A stretch of DNA of 64,000 bases from Entoloma clypeatum (lineage: Eukaryota; Basidiomycota; Agaricomycetes; Agaricales; Entolomataceae). The translations under genes and the position numbers were made by a program. This document shows, piece after piece, positions 36,198 through 47,205 of the stretch (its first letter is position 1; every line of letters begins with the position of its first letter). The notes beneath the pieces were generated by a model, which did not search any database, had not been told where the DNA came from, and was given only the letters and a program-made list of their open reading frames with translations. The DNA lies in the NCBI GenBank assembly GCA_963565915.1, contig OY751486.1, positions 4,712,001 through 4,776,000 on the forward strand. Direction: 5' to 3'.

Positions 36198-38120
36198 ATG
36201 TCCAGGTTGTTCAATGAGACGATTGCGAGCAGCTGGATTGCTTTGCAGCAACCCTCCTATGCACTTCCCACTGCAGCAGCCGTGTTGGCATCCGTTATCC
36301 TCTACCCCGCAATCTTCGGTTCCAAGAAGGACACCGACATACAGGAGCTGGGTGGTCTGTCCATCCTGACTGCTTGGCCGTTCTTCAAACAGCGGTATGA
36401 TTTCTTGAAATCCAGTTTTGCCAAGACCGGCGAGAAATTGTTCTCCTTTAAGGTCCTTCATGTAAGTCGTATTGATGCTCATTCAATGGGATTGGACTCA
36501 TAATATGACGGAACGCCCCCAGCATTCAGTCGTCGCTGTCAAGGGCGAGGCTGCGCGCAAGGCGTTCTTTGACAACAAGAGTCTCGATTTCATCCAGGGG
36601 TACCAAATCCTGATGGGATCGGTAATACTTCGGCCTCAACCTTTCGGATTCTTTTGTTACTAATCAATCACAGGCGCCCAGATTGAAAGACATCAATGCG
36701 ACTATCGAGCGGCCGGAAGATGTATCATGGTTCAACAAACAGCTACTAACACTGTTACACAAAGATCGCATTGCTGAAGGTCGGCATCTCTTCTTGTCCG
36801 ACCCCGCGTTTGCTCATCACTACCAAAGTCCTCCCTACACTTTTCGATGACGTCCAGACACGCATGGAAGGATGGGGCACCGAAGGGCGGATGGATCCAT
36901 TCAAGGATATCTATGATGTGAATCGTTTGTTCTGAGTTCTTCTCATGAAGACATGGCTGATGTGTTCTCAAGCTTGTTTTCCAAATGACCGTTCGCATGG
37001 CAAGCTGTCGGGAGCTCGCGACGAATCGGGAAGCGATGAACAAGCTTCAACACGACTATTGGATGTTAGAGAAAAGCGCGACACCAACTGCGTTGCTGCT
37101 CCCCTGGCTCCCTAGTACTGACAAGAAGAACAAGCGGGCTGCCACGACGAGTCTTTTCACTACCCTGTATGAATATGTCGAAAACCGTCAGAAGGCCGAT
37201 GTCCCCTCTTCGGACCCCATCGACGTCTTGTTGGGAAAGGGACTGTCGATCGAAGACACAATCAGCGTGGTCCTGTCCATCATCTTCGCGGGGGTCATCA
37301 ACACTGGAATCAACTGTAAGCACAATCCCTCATGAACCTGAACCCCCGCCTGACGCCTTCGCCGTAGCATGCTGGGCCCTTCTCTTCCTCTCATTTAACA
37401 AAGAGTGGAAGCAAAAAATCATCCAGGAGATCAACACCCTCATTGAAACGCACACCAACACCACGTCCTCTGACCCTCTCCATAAACGCCTTTCAGCTGT
37501 ACCCGTGTCGGCGTGGGAGGACGGGTTGCCTACCCTCGATCTTGTCCTCCGCGAGACGCTCCGGCTGACCATGAATGGCACCGCCCTCCGCCGAAACATC
37601 TTTGAAGACCTGGCCATCACGAACAAGCGGCTCCCAAAGGGCCATTTCCTAGCCTATCCGCTGTCTGACTCCCACCTCAATCCCGAAATCTACTCCGACC
37701 CTCATGAGTTCGATCCCACTCGCTTCGGGCCTGGAAGGGAGGAAGATAAGAAGGAGACTTATGGATACATCGCATGGGGAGCAGGTAATCAATTTTTTTT
37801 CTTTCGTACCGGGGTTGGTTCGGGCAACAATCTGACGTTGTGTGCACCAGGTCGCCATCCGTGCACTGGTATGAAGATCGCGAAGCTGGAAATCAAGATC
37901 ATTGTTGCTCTTTTCCTTGCGGGCTATGAGTATGATGTGGTGGACGCCGAGGGGAAGTTCCCGGAGCATCTCCCGAAACCGGACTATAATGATATCCATC
38001 AGGTGGGTTCATGAGTCCCCGTCAACCCTCCCATCGGTATGTATCACTGAACCTTTGCGTCTACAGACAAGACCACTTGGAGATCCCTGTTTTATCCAGT
38101 TCAAGCGCGTTGTCGAGTGA
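36198..38120 (+). CDS. Cytochrome P450 monooxygenase, cluster copy B
   Basis: Complete paralogue of copy A. Exon 1 (36198-36461) encodes MSRLFNETIASSW and a membrane anchor (LPTAAAVLASVILYPAIF). Exon 2 (36523-36621) gives HSVVAVKGEAARKAFFDN. Exon 3 starts at 36674. Later exons carry FDDVQTRMEGWGTEGRMDPF, the I-helix IIFAGVINTGIN, K-helix LDLVLRETLRL (ExxR), FDPTRFGPGREED and the heme loop AWGAG-RHPCTGMKIAKLE with the ligand Cys. The last exon ends QFKRVVE, TGA 38118-38120. All exons join in frame across GT-AG introns. The I-helix has Asn where most P450s have Asp/Glu before the conserved Thr (AGVINT). It lies between inverted repeats at 32386 and 39215. Substrate unknown; secondary metabolism or xenobiotic oxidation are the usual roles. 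Confidence 0.88.
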
Positions 38121-39214
38121 TACAGATTCCAGAGCACTTATCGGGAGTGTGTACACATTGCAAGATACACGTATATTTATGTATGTCTGTTACACACATA
38201 ATAGATTACAGTTCATTGGAGAAGAGGGTAGGATCAGACGGCTTCCTTTCCATGTTCAGCCGCCCCTTTCATTCAAAGTCTAGAAAGGTAATACGTATAC
38301 CCTCGTCCAGCTTGAGATAAGGAAGTTCTCATCACTCAATCTCGCGCACGATCCACAAAGGCAGTCGACAAGCCTTCGTTTCCTACAGTCTGTATTACAA
38401 GCCTCACATCCTCTTCAGAACCAGATACTTAGTAGGCAAAATATGATCCCATGCACCTGAGGCTGGTATCAACGACGCGATGATGGGTTCTCGCCCTTTA
38501 GTGCCTCCATGTGGTCCCGGGATCGAATAGGTAAGAGTAATCATCGATCGATCATCTGTCCCGGCCGAGTCGACGTTGGAACACATTCCTCGATTCTTAG
38601 ATACCTGTTACATCGTTGTTTCTTCCTTAGGCGTCGCGGAATATACTGCCTGACAAACTATCACTGAGATGTAAGAAATATACACGCATCTTTCGCATCT
38701 TTGAATCTAAGGTCTTTCATTGGACCCCGCCCCATTCCTCGGTCGTTCAAAGCATTTTCATTGGATGAACGAACTGATATTCGCCAGAAGGGCAGGCTCA
38801 ACTCGAGATGTTGAGGTCAACGAACTGGAGAGATAAATCGACTTGTACTCGAAAGGAATAAAAATCAACCGAAAATCAACCACGCACCCTACTTAGGTTT
38901 TCTGGAAATCGTTATATCAGCCTTGAATAGCAGTTTCTTGAATCTGCACTCGAAAGCTCAGGCCAGGGCGACAAGATGAGGGAATTCAAGAGGAACGAGA
39001 CTCCACCTTAGACGATGTTCCAACCCCTCGTCAATACCGTGGCAAGAGTGCTTTAGGCCACAGATATTGACCGGGTCCTATTCCTGGGCTTCGGAGTCCA
39101 CCAATGTTCGAGTTGGCGGTTTTTGATCGGACCAGATTTAGAGGTTTAGAGGGAACGGGCGAAGGGGAGTAAATAAGTCACGTACCGTGATTGTAAGAAC
39201 GCGTCAGTGGGATT
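38121..39214. other. Intergenic region, one possible small minus-strand exon
   Basis: At 38404-38586 on the minus strand a 60-codon frame (MCSNVDSAGTDDRSMITLTY...) looks mildly protein-like but stands alone. Nothing else is recognised. Confidence 0.3.
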
Positions 39215-39443
39215 GGTTTGTTGTCTTACGTCAGCCATCAATCCATCATATCGTCCTCCTCTGGCCAGTACCACTCACCAGCGCACGATCACCTCTATCT
39301 GTTCTTGTAATAGCTCAACAAAATAAAGAGCTAGAACTGTAGTGCTCACGCAGGAATAGGCACCGGAAATCCCTCCTTGTGACAACTCTTCCTGTCACAT
39401 GCCCTTGTACTCTTCTGGTAACAAAGGCTGCCATAGGCCTGGT
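39215..39443. repeat. Inverted repeat, right arm
   Basis: Reverse-complement partner of 32386-32620, with small indels. One edge lies beside a GGT/GGC-rich microsatellite. Confidence 0.75.
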
Positions 39444-39477
39444 CGTGGCAGTGTTATTGCCAGAGGATGATGAAGAA

Positions 39478-39542
39478 GCAGCGGCGGCGCCAGCTGCAGT
39501 AGTGGTGGTGGTGGTGGTGGTGGTGGTGGTTGTGGTTGAGGC
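39478..39542. repeat. GTG-type microsatellite in a small minus-strand open frame
   Basis: A GTG trinucleotide run (about 39500-39535) lies in a 99-codon minus-strand frame (39315-39614) that would encode poly-Thr, poly-Ala and poly-Ser tracts. Half of that frame is the inverted repeat, so coding status is doubtful. Confidence 0.5.
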
Positions 39543-40602
39543 AACATGCGTCAGGTGGTCGGCATGTGTGAAGCGAGTGTAAAAGGTGGTGGAGAAATAG
39601 GTGACGAATGCCATGGTAGCCTGCTCTAAAACTCGATTTGAGGAGCGTATTTAAGGCTTTGCCTATCTCGCACGGACCATGCTGAGTCAGATGTTTAGTC
39701 TGAATGTATCAGCAAACCACATAATAGTTTATTGTCATCTCGGACTGGATCAATGGTTGACGTTTTGATATTATGATGTATAGATCGGCAAGCGGGCCTT
39801 TAATAAGTCAGGTAGACGTAACTCATTTAAGAGCTCGTTAGACTTAGTCTATATCGTTCAAATAGTTATTTGGACCAATTGATAGGATCATGCATAGCAT
39901 GACATAAGCTTGGTGTAGCTTATTTATACTCTGGAAGTTGCTTCGAAGACCGCTAACATCCATAGATGAGGCATGCCATCAATCTTGAGTATGTAATATT
40001 ATCATGGCAGCACAAAGGCGCATTTATAGATAATATCTTCTGAGTTGAGTATAGTACTCCAGACTCAGGGCGTGGATGAACAGTATAGATTCAAATCCAC
40101 TGTGGGGTCTAGTTTAGCGTCATAGAGGACGTTTAGATCGCTCAAAGATATCCCATAATATCTGAGCATTGCAAAGTATTATTGCGGCTCAAGCATCTTA
40201 TGGATTATTCCGATTTTAGGGTTTGATAGAGATTGGTAGATCTCCCCCTGAAATGGTATTTCCATAAACAGATTTTATAGGTGATTAGATAATCAAGCCA
40301 ACTCTTTGTGTGAGTATTATTGCAATTATAGTCAAATGTTTGACTTGCAATTGTAGTTCTTTTTGTATGTGTGGTGATACATGTGTTTTGAACATCCAAT
40401 TCTATGTTCAGAGGTCATTAGAATACCATTCTAAGACGTTAACACAGATTGACTATGATTTGTTGCATGATACAACAATAACACGTTGGGATGGGGAATA
40501 TTTGGTTTGTGACAAACAAAGATGGTAAACCCAAAAGGGTGCATGATGCAGTGTTTTAAATCCAAGTCGTCAACACAGCCGATTAGGCGCGGATCAGGTG
40601 AC
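39543..40602. other. AT-rich stretch without genes
   Basis: Sharp drop in GC against the left half of the window. No ORF of note; probably old transposon sequence. Confidence 0.4.
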
Positions 40603-40734
40603 CTAGCACGCTGGTTTAATGCCGAGCGGTTGTGATGATTGCGAGCTTAGCTCAGCAGGTTCATCATCCTCAGGGGCGGTGATACCGGCGGCCCTGGGAG
40701 TCCTTTTGGTACCTGGTAACAGTGACCATGGATA
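40603..40734 (-). pseudogene. Fragment resembling the C-terminus of the copia-type Gag
   Basis: The minus strand reads RTPRAAGITAPEDDEP, close to NAPRATGITAPGNAV at the end of the Gag gene at 43714. The fragment is cut off on its upstream side by the Tc1-type element. Confidence 0.4.
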
Positions 40735-42353
40735 CAGTGCCTCACAAAACTGATTCAATGTTTGTTGCTTTTTGAATACCTTCAAGATAACTCTGCAAAG
40801 AATACCAATTGAATTAAACATTTGGTATATAATTGAAAGCCCTACTTCAGGGCTTTCAGAATATAAAGGAATCATATGATTTAGATCAGAATTCATGGAG
40901 ATATGATTAAATTAAATCAGCAACTCATTGAATCAGTTTTGTGAGTACCTATGGCAATTATCAGAATCAAATGCTTCACTGGTTGCATGGTAACCAGTTG
41001 TCATGACTTACTGATGGAACTTGAATAGAACCCTGATGGGTTGTCAAGGAAAGTTGTGTAAGAAGAATCCAACCTCAACAGCCTCCATAATTAATCATGC
41101 GCCCTATCTCCTCTTCCCACAAGGAAAACATTCTTTCTCTGGCCTCCAATGGTCACTCCACTCATCATATTGCCTCTAACCTGGGTGTCAGCCAACCAAC
41201 TGTCTCCAGGGTGCTTCAGAATCTTCTTCCTCATCACAATCTCTCTTCTGGTGGTCGTCCATCCAAGCTTTCTTCCACCAACACACGAAACATACTTTCA
41301 CAAATCACCTCAGGGAGAGCCTCCAATGCTGTGCGGGCTACCAAACACATCAACACTGTCATCTCCAATCCTGTCTCCCCAGAAACTGTGAGAAGGGTTC
41401 TCAGAAAACATGAATCCAAGGCTGTAACAAAGAAGAAAAGACCTTTCTTAAAGGCCATACATCAGAAGAGGCGGTTGGCATTTGCTATGAAGCACAGGGA
41501 ATGGACAGTGGAGGACTGGAAGAGGGTCATTTGGTCAGATGAGACCAAAATCAACAGGTTTGGGTCAGATGGCAAGGAATGGGTCTGGAAAAAGAAGAGT
41601 GAGGGGCTTATTGAAAGAGAGGTTCAGGGCACAGTCAAGTTTGAGGGAGAAAATATCATGGTTTGGGGTTGTATGGGTTGGGAAGGTGTGGGGAGACTTG
41701 CAGAGGTTGAGGGGAGGATGGATGCTGATCAGTATGTGTCCATTTTGGAGGACAATTTGCTGCCCAGCATGGAGGAGAGTGGAATCTCTGAAGAGGAGAT
41801 CATTTTTCAGCAGGACAATGACCCCAAGCACACCTCCAAGAAGGCTAAAAAATGGATGGACAGCAAGAATATTGCTCTGCTGGATTGGCCTGCACAGTCC
41901 CCAGACCTCAATTCTATTGAACACCTCTGGGTTCATATTAAAAGGAAGTCGAATGAATATCCAACACCACCCAAGGGAGTCTGGGAGATTTGGGACAGAG
42001 CAGCAGAGGTGTGGAATAATATAGAGCCAGAAGTGTGTCAAAACCTGATAGAAAGTATGCCAAGAAGGGTAGAGGCAGTAATCAAAGCTAAGGGGGGTAA
42101 TACCAAGTACTAAAGTATAAAATACTGTATTTATTGTATATACTCACAAAACTGATTCAATGAGTCCCTGGAGTAATTTGATCATATATTGATCATTTTG
42201 TATGGGAATTACATAATTATTGCAGATTCAGAGAGTCCTGAAGCAGGGCTTTCAACCAGGTACCAATACCTTCTTTTGATTGGCATTATTTGCAAAGTTA
42301 TTTTGAAGGTATTCACAAAGTAGCAAACATTGAATCAGTTTTGTGAGGCACTG
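40735..42353 (+). mobile_element. Tc1/mariner-type DNA transposon, apparently complete
   Basis: 1619 bp flanked by TA dinucleotides (40733-40734; 42354-42355). Ends CAGTGCCTCACAAAACTGAT are exact inverted repeats, and similarity extends about 130 bp into each side. A second copy of the core CTCACAAAACTGATTCAATG lies inside each end in opposite orientation (40923-40946; 42142-42165). One intact transposase gene lies between them. Confidence 0.92.
41097..42113 (+). CDS. Tc1/mariner-type transposase (DD34E)
   Basis: A single uninterrupted 338-residue ORF, the normal size for the family. The N-terminus has a helix-turn-helix (NGHSTHHIASNLGVSQPTVS), followed by a second DNA-binding region. The catalytic triad is complete: Asp in VIWSDETKINRFG, Asp in IIFQQDNDPKHTS and Glu in SPDLNSIEHLWVHIK, with exactly 34 residues between the second Asp and the Glu. 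The enzyme cuts and pastes the element at TA sites. With intact ORF and near-identical ends the copy could be recently active. There are no introns. Confidence 0.93.
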   Translation: MRPISSSHKENILSLASNGHSTHHIASNLGVSQPTVSRVLQNLLPHHNLSSGGRPSKLSSTNTRNILSQITSGRASNAVRATKHINTVISNPVSPETVRRVLRKHESKAVTKKKRPFLKAIHQKRRLAFAMKHREWTVEDWKRVIWSDETKINRFGSDGKEWVWKKKSEGLIEREVQGTVKFEGENIMVWGCMGWEGVGRLAEVEGRMDADQYVSILEDNLLPSMEESGISEEEIIFQQDNDPKHTSKKAKKWMDSKNIALLDWPAQSPDLNSIEHLWVHIKRKSNEYPTPPKGVWEIWDRAAEVWNNIEPEVCQNLIESMPRRVEAVIKAKGGNTKY

Positions 42354-43713
42354 TATGTCCAAATATTCAAAGTGTAGTAACACTTTGATGCGTTCATGCA
42401 ATCAATAGTAATCTTGTATACCAAGAACTATTTTTAATACACAATTTAATGCATATTAGTAAGTGATCAATTGAGATGCTTCTTCAAGTAATCAAGAGTG
42501 ATTGCTTGGAATAGAAACCCGACAATAGTCTTTTAGGACTAACGGATCGATTCATATGACAGTCTTGGTTATCCAAATATCATCGTTTTGGACGACATGT
42601 CATTTTATCTTTTGAGTAAGATAGATCTTTGTTCAAGATGTCACAGATTTAATGGGTAAATCACTTTACATCCTATAGAGTGTTGTACGCAAAACAATTG
42701 CATGAGATAAGATCAATCAATGCAAAGTTTGCAAGAATGCAAGTTCAATTAAGAATTTCTCTTTTTCTCTATATTCTCCCCCTTTTCCAGTCAAGTGTGG
42801 AATTGTTTCGTGCTGAAACGACATAAATCATTTGCTTCGTAAATGGCATATGAACTGAAACAGTGCAGAACTTGGCTGGGAAACCAATAATTCATGCAAA
42901 AAGGGTGTGAATCGCTGATCTGAGATAGCTAGTCTCAGGTGATCATTCCAGTTCCATTTGTAAGCAACGTTTATTGCAAGATTCCATGACTAATCCATTT
43001 TGCAAATAGAGTGTCACAAGGACCCTATTTTAATTTCACAACGGAAATTATTTCCCATGCAATAATGGAGAGCATTAAGATGAGGAGCATACATGGTTGC
43101 TCAACTCAATCTTGTGCTACTTTGTGCAACAATTGTTGTGGAAAGAGTGAAGGAACAAGGTTGGTTGGTTAGACCAATCTTGAATCAACGATCGAAGGGT
43201 GTTTTTAAGACTCTTCTATCTCATGAATAATGAAGTGTATAACAACATTATCAAAATGCTTAGAGGCATTTATTTATCCAATTAATCATGCATTTATAGA
43301 CAGAGGCGTGATTTTAGCATGTCTCTTTAGCAATGATTGTAAAGTGGAATTTTAATCCAAAGTTTAAGGAATAAAGACGCAGCAAAAGACAGATTAATGA
43401 CTTGCGTGTTCTTTTAAACAAGCTTAAACACATGATTCCAAAAAGGGTCAGAGTTAGTAACTCAATTAAGAGTTCTTTTGACACCCAATTAGATGTGTGC
43501 TTTTTTATATGCTTTTTCCTTTAATAGTAGGCAGCTTAAAAGCACACTAACTATCTGGATTATTCCATGATTGGATATAAGTTATTTGAACATTAAAAAT
43601 GCAAAATGCATTTTTGAAGCTCTCTTAGTATTTCTTTCATGGACATGTCGCAAACAGCATTTATTGCAACAGTGAAAGAAAATACAAATCATTTTACATA
43701 ATGATATGCTGAT
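42354..43713. other. AT-rich stretch without genes
   Basis: Long AT-rich sequence downstream of the copia-type Gag gene. No Pol-like ORF is present in any frame, so the Gag gene is not followed by its polymerase here. Confidence 0.45.
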
Positions 43714-44589
43714 TTAAGGTCCAAGCAGTGGAAACACTGTGTTGTAATCCTCGACGGGTGGATCCTCATTTTGTTCTGTTGTGACGGCGTTCCCAGGGGC
43801 GGTGATGCCAGTGGCCCTGGGGGCATTAAACACTATTCCGTTATAACTGCCGTGATAGGGCTCAACGAAATGTGAACGGGCTCGAGTTCTCTCCCATAGA
43901 TTCTGAGACGGATTATGAAATCTGTCACATGTTTTTGGCTGAGGATCGTAGGTTATTCCTATGCCGTTTAGGTAATCCCCCAGCGAAAAGTCAGAAGCAT
44001 GGTTTGGATGATGACGATTGTATTTTTTAACAATCAATTCTCGAACCTTGAAGTAGGTGAGATCATCATTATAGAGAAGAATCTCTGTGGCATAGTCATC
44101 CCAATCAGGAGATGGGAGCGAAGATAGTAACATTAGGGCGCACATCAACTGAGAAATAGAATGATGTGTGCTTAGATGATCATAGATCTTATCGAGATAA
44201 TCAATCTCGATCGCAGGGTGTCGCTTCATTGAAAGTTTGAAGGACAATGCGGCACGGACATCTGACAGAACTGTTGTATAGACAGCTCGTCCAAATATTT
44301 TCTTTAACTCGAACCAGGTCTTGTAAGATGTGTTTCTGGTGAGTTTAATCGAGGGATCGACGCGGAGTCGAATATTGGCTAGAGCCAATTGATCCCTAAT
44401 GTTCCATCCTCTGACTAGAGCTGCAGCTTTCCGCTTAGGTGCAGCGGACCCTGAGGGTCCCTTTTCAATGCCAGCAACAATCTGCCACAAACCTTGAGAT
44501 CTGAGGTACGAACACATGGTGTTCAACCACTCAAGGTAGTTGGAGCCGTCAAGAACAGGAACAGCAATCAAAGTATTGATTGAGGACAT
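43714..44589 (-). CDS. Gag-like polyprotein of a Ty1/copia-type element
   Basis: An intact 291-residue ORF. The N-terminus LDGSNYLEWLNTMCSYLRSQ and GLWQIVAGIE are typical of copia-type Gag (DUF4219/UBN2 families), followed by RDQLALANIRLRVDPS and YKTWFELKKIFG. The middle has LMLLSSLPSPDWDDYATEIL, also characteristic. No CCHC zinc knuckle is seen at the C-terminus, and no integrase or reverse transcriptase follows. It is either a truncated element or a stand-alone Gag gene. The upstream region is split by the gypsy insertion at 44682. Confidence 0.75.
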   Translation of the reverse strand: MSSINTLIAVPVLDGSNYLEWLNTMCSYLRSQGLWQIVAGIEKGPSGSAAPKRKAAALVRGWNIRDQLALANIRLRVDPSIKLTRNTSYKTWFELKKIFGRAVYTTVLSDVRAALSFKLSMKRHPAIEIDYLDKIYDHLSTHHSISQLMCALMLLSSLPSPDWDDYATEILLYNDDLTYFKVRELIVKKYNRHHPNHASDFSLGDYLNGIGITYDPQPKTCDRFHNPSQNLWERTRARSHFVEPYHGSYNGIVFNAPRATGITAPGNAVTTEQNEDPPVEDYNTVFPLLGP

Positions 44590-44681
44590 GTTTGATCTGT
44601 TTGAAAAACAGTCGTCAGCAAAATATCAAGAACAATTTAAACCAATTAAGGTATTGTCTGAATTTGTTGACACATGTCAGA

Positions 44682-45082
44682 TGTTACGGACTCTACGGTA
44701 TGAGGACCACATCATATCTTTTACTTATTGGCCTGACTCGGCGCCCTCTTACGAACTCACTATGTCTAATGTCTACTTTCGCAACCTTCAATTCCCAGTC
44801 TGACTCATTATATTACTTCGTCATCCCCTTTAGTATACTTTGCTCCCCCACTGACTTGCTTTCCGCAGTCAGCTTACTCACTGTACATAGCCTTCCGCAG
44901 TCGCCTTACTCATGTGCACTGCCTTCCGCAGTACTGACTTATCCGCTACCGCCTATAGTCAGTACCTATATAAACCTCTTGTACTGTAGTAGATTCCTTA
45001 GATTTAGCAATCACATTGCTCTTCGCCTTTCCACTTTCTGCATACTCTGCCCAAACCTTGGAACGGTTTGTTAAGCATAACA
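44682..45082 (+). repeat. 5' LTR of gypsy copy 1
   Basis: 401 bp, TG...CA ends, with ACCTATATAAACC as TATA region near 44965. Nearly identical to 50129-50529. Confidence 0.9.
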
Positions 45083-45101
45083 AGTTGCTAAATCTCGTTA
45101 G

Positions 45102-45411
45102 TGTTGAAACTTTTCCATCACGTAGATTAGATTAGATTAGATTATATCACGTGACCTTTACACATCTTCGATTACATACTTATTTGGTTGGTACAAACAG
45201 TAGTACGGTATATAAGACCAGGAAACTGTTAATATCAACAAGTTGTCTCTTGACTCTTAACCAGCTCCATCGCTCTCACCAGCCTCAACCGCTCTCACTA
45301 GCCTTACCCCCTCCAAACCATGTAAGTGACCATAGCGGTATCATAGAGTACTTCCACTGTAGCTATGTTGCTCAGTACATCTGTGGCTAGCGCCCAGGTG
45401 GAACTTCAACA
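45102..45411 (+). mobile_element. Solo LTR of a different family nested in gypsy copy 1
   Basis: 310 bp with ends TGTTGAAA...TTCAACA, flanked by GTTAG on both sides (45097-45101; 45412-45416). Gypsy copy 2 has the uninterrupted site AATCTCGTTAGGTTCGCCC at the same place. It contains an ATTAG tandem run (about 45124-45145) and a TATATAAG box. Confidence 0.9.
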
Positions 45412-45457
45412 GTTAGGTTCACCCAGAGCGAAGAGAGCAACTACCAGACGAGTCAAG

Positions 45458-47046
45458 ATGTCGCGCTTCTTTGAAGACTTCACCAGTAACCCATTCAGCA
45501 CGCCAGAAGCCCGACAGGAGGAGCTAAGTCCTCGAGACAGTATCAATTTTATGCTTATCCAGCAGTACATCAAATCGGAGATCTGTCGCATCCTACAGCA
45601 GGTGCTTGACAAAGAACTAGACAACGACGAGCATCGCCCCCACGGCGAGATAGCAGAGAGCATCCATCTTGCTCGGCAACACCAGATCGCGCGTTACAAC
45701 GCCCGACAGAACGAACTCAAAAGCTTTCGCGTTCAAGAAGGACCTCAGACAGGTTGGATCACAGAGATCAGAGAGTTTATCGGTGTCCAGACAACTGTTA
45801 TCAGAAGATTGATTAGGATGCTCACATCGAGACGTCCCAGAACCACATCATCATGTCTTACTCGAAGCAACAGATCTATGCCCACTTCACCACCGAAGAA
45901 CAACAGACCAAGTACAACCGTTGGGCATGAAATGAGAGACTTGACCCCTTCTCGTGACCAACAGATGCGCAGGAACAGAGATTCCTTAGAGATTTACAGA
46001 GGAAATACTCTGAACATTTTGCCACCAATTCCACCGACGAGTCCCCTGACGAATTTACTTTTGACTCCGCGCAGTCAGATATCGAACAGACGCCTAGAAC
46101 AGGGACTCATTTTCAATCCTTACCTGTATCCCAAACCCCATCTTCATCCCAACAACCCGACTCCTCCGCAGACTCTAAACATGGCAGAAGTTCCGGCTGT
46201 ACAAACAATGGATACATCCAAGATCATCAAGGATCCTGGGATGTTCAAGGACAGATACACCTTTGACGAGTGGTGGAAGGCCACCACACTATACATCAGG
46301 TTCCAAAAGAGCCTCACAGATGATCAGAAGATTCTTGCGGTACTATCCCGCATGATGGAGGGGTCCGGCAGGCACTGGGCCAGTAACAAGTTAGACACTC
46401 TTGCTGTTGACAACGAGAACATCACCTGGCTAGGTTTTTCCGATGATATCGCCACACGATTCTCCATCGCCAACAAATCGGTCGCTGCCAAAGCAAGACT
46501 CAAAGTCCTGAAACAAGAGAAACACACCATTGACGAATTTTTGGATGAATTCGAAGAACTCTTGAAGCTGTCAAACCTTGGCGAAGAACTGGGAAATACA
46601 TCCTAGAGAAGAACATCAACCGCAGAATCTCTGAACAAGTGGCTAGCGATGGCAAGACGTACACCGATTACGCAAAGGAGATCCGAAACAAGGGACGACA
46701 GATGGAAGGACACGCACTGGTCATCCGAGGTGGCGGCGACATGCGCACCGGATCGGGTACCACTTATGGTGGTCAGGGCAAGGCCATGGAGATTGACAAA
46801 GCAGGAGTAGCCCGTTGCTACAACTGTCAGTGCTTCGATCATCTGGCTAAAGACTGTAGCGCTCCAAAGAAGAAAGATGGTCGCAAGTGTTTCAACTGTG
46901 ACCAAGAAGGCCATATCGCGCGCAACTGCCGCAAGCCAAAGAAGAACTCCGGAAGGGTTAGGAAGGTGTCCGAGGAAAATGCCGAGAATGATGAAACCAC
47001 AATCTTAGAAGCCGACGAGAAGGATTTTCCCGAAGGGTCCGATTAA
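45458..47046 (+). pseudogene. gag of gypsy copy 1, frameshifted
   Basis: Starts MSRFFEDFTSNPFSTPEARQ. By comparison with copy 2, the frame is lost in the region corresponding to the MSYLKQQIYAHF part (about 45855-46150), regained at TLNMAEVPAVQTMDTSK (about 46180), and lost again at 46600 after LSNLGEEL. The nucleocapsid end has two CCHC knuckles, CYNCQCFDHLAKDC and CFNCDQEGHIARNC, and ends DFPEGSD at 47046. It would bind and package element RNA if intact. Confidence 0.8.
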
Positions 47047-47205
47047 ACGACGCTAAGTCACAACCCTTATCTATTAAACAGACTTGCTTGCCTTGTATGA
47101 CTGCAGACAATAGAACCTATGTCATCCCTGCCAAGTGAGCCGCTGCATCGACTAAGATTGTGAAGGGAGATAAACCTCCGAAAAGACGAGAGATCAGGCT
47201 GTTAG

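Noticed and set aside
39315..39614. 99-codon minus-strand frame with poly-Thr, poly-Ala and poly-Ser
   Set aside because: It consists of a trinucleotide microsatellite plus inverted-repeat sequence; not called as a gene.
41565..42041. 158-codon minus-strand frame inside the Tc1-type element
   Set aside because: Exact antisense shadow of the transposase.
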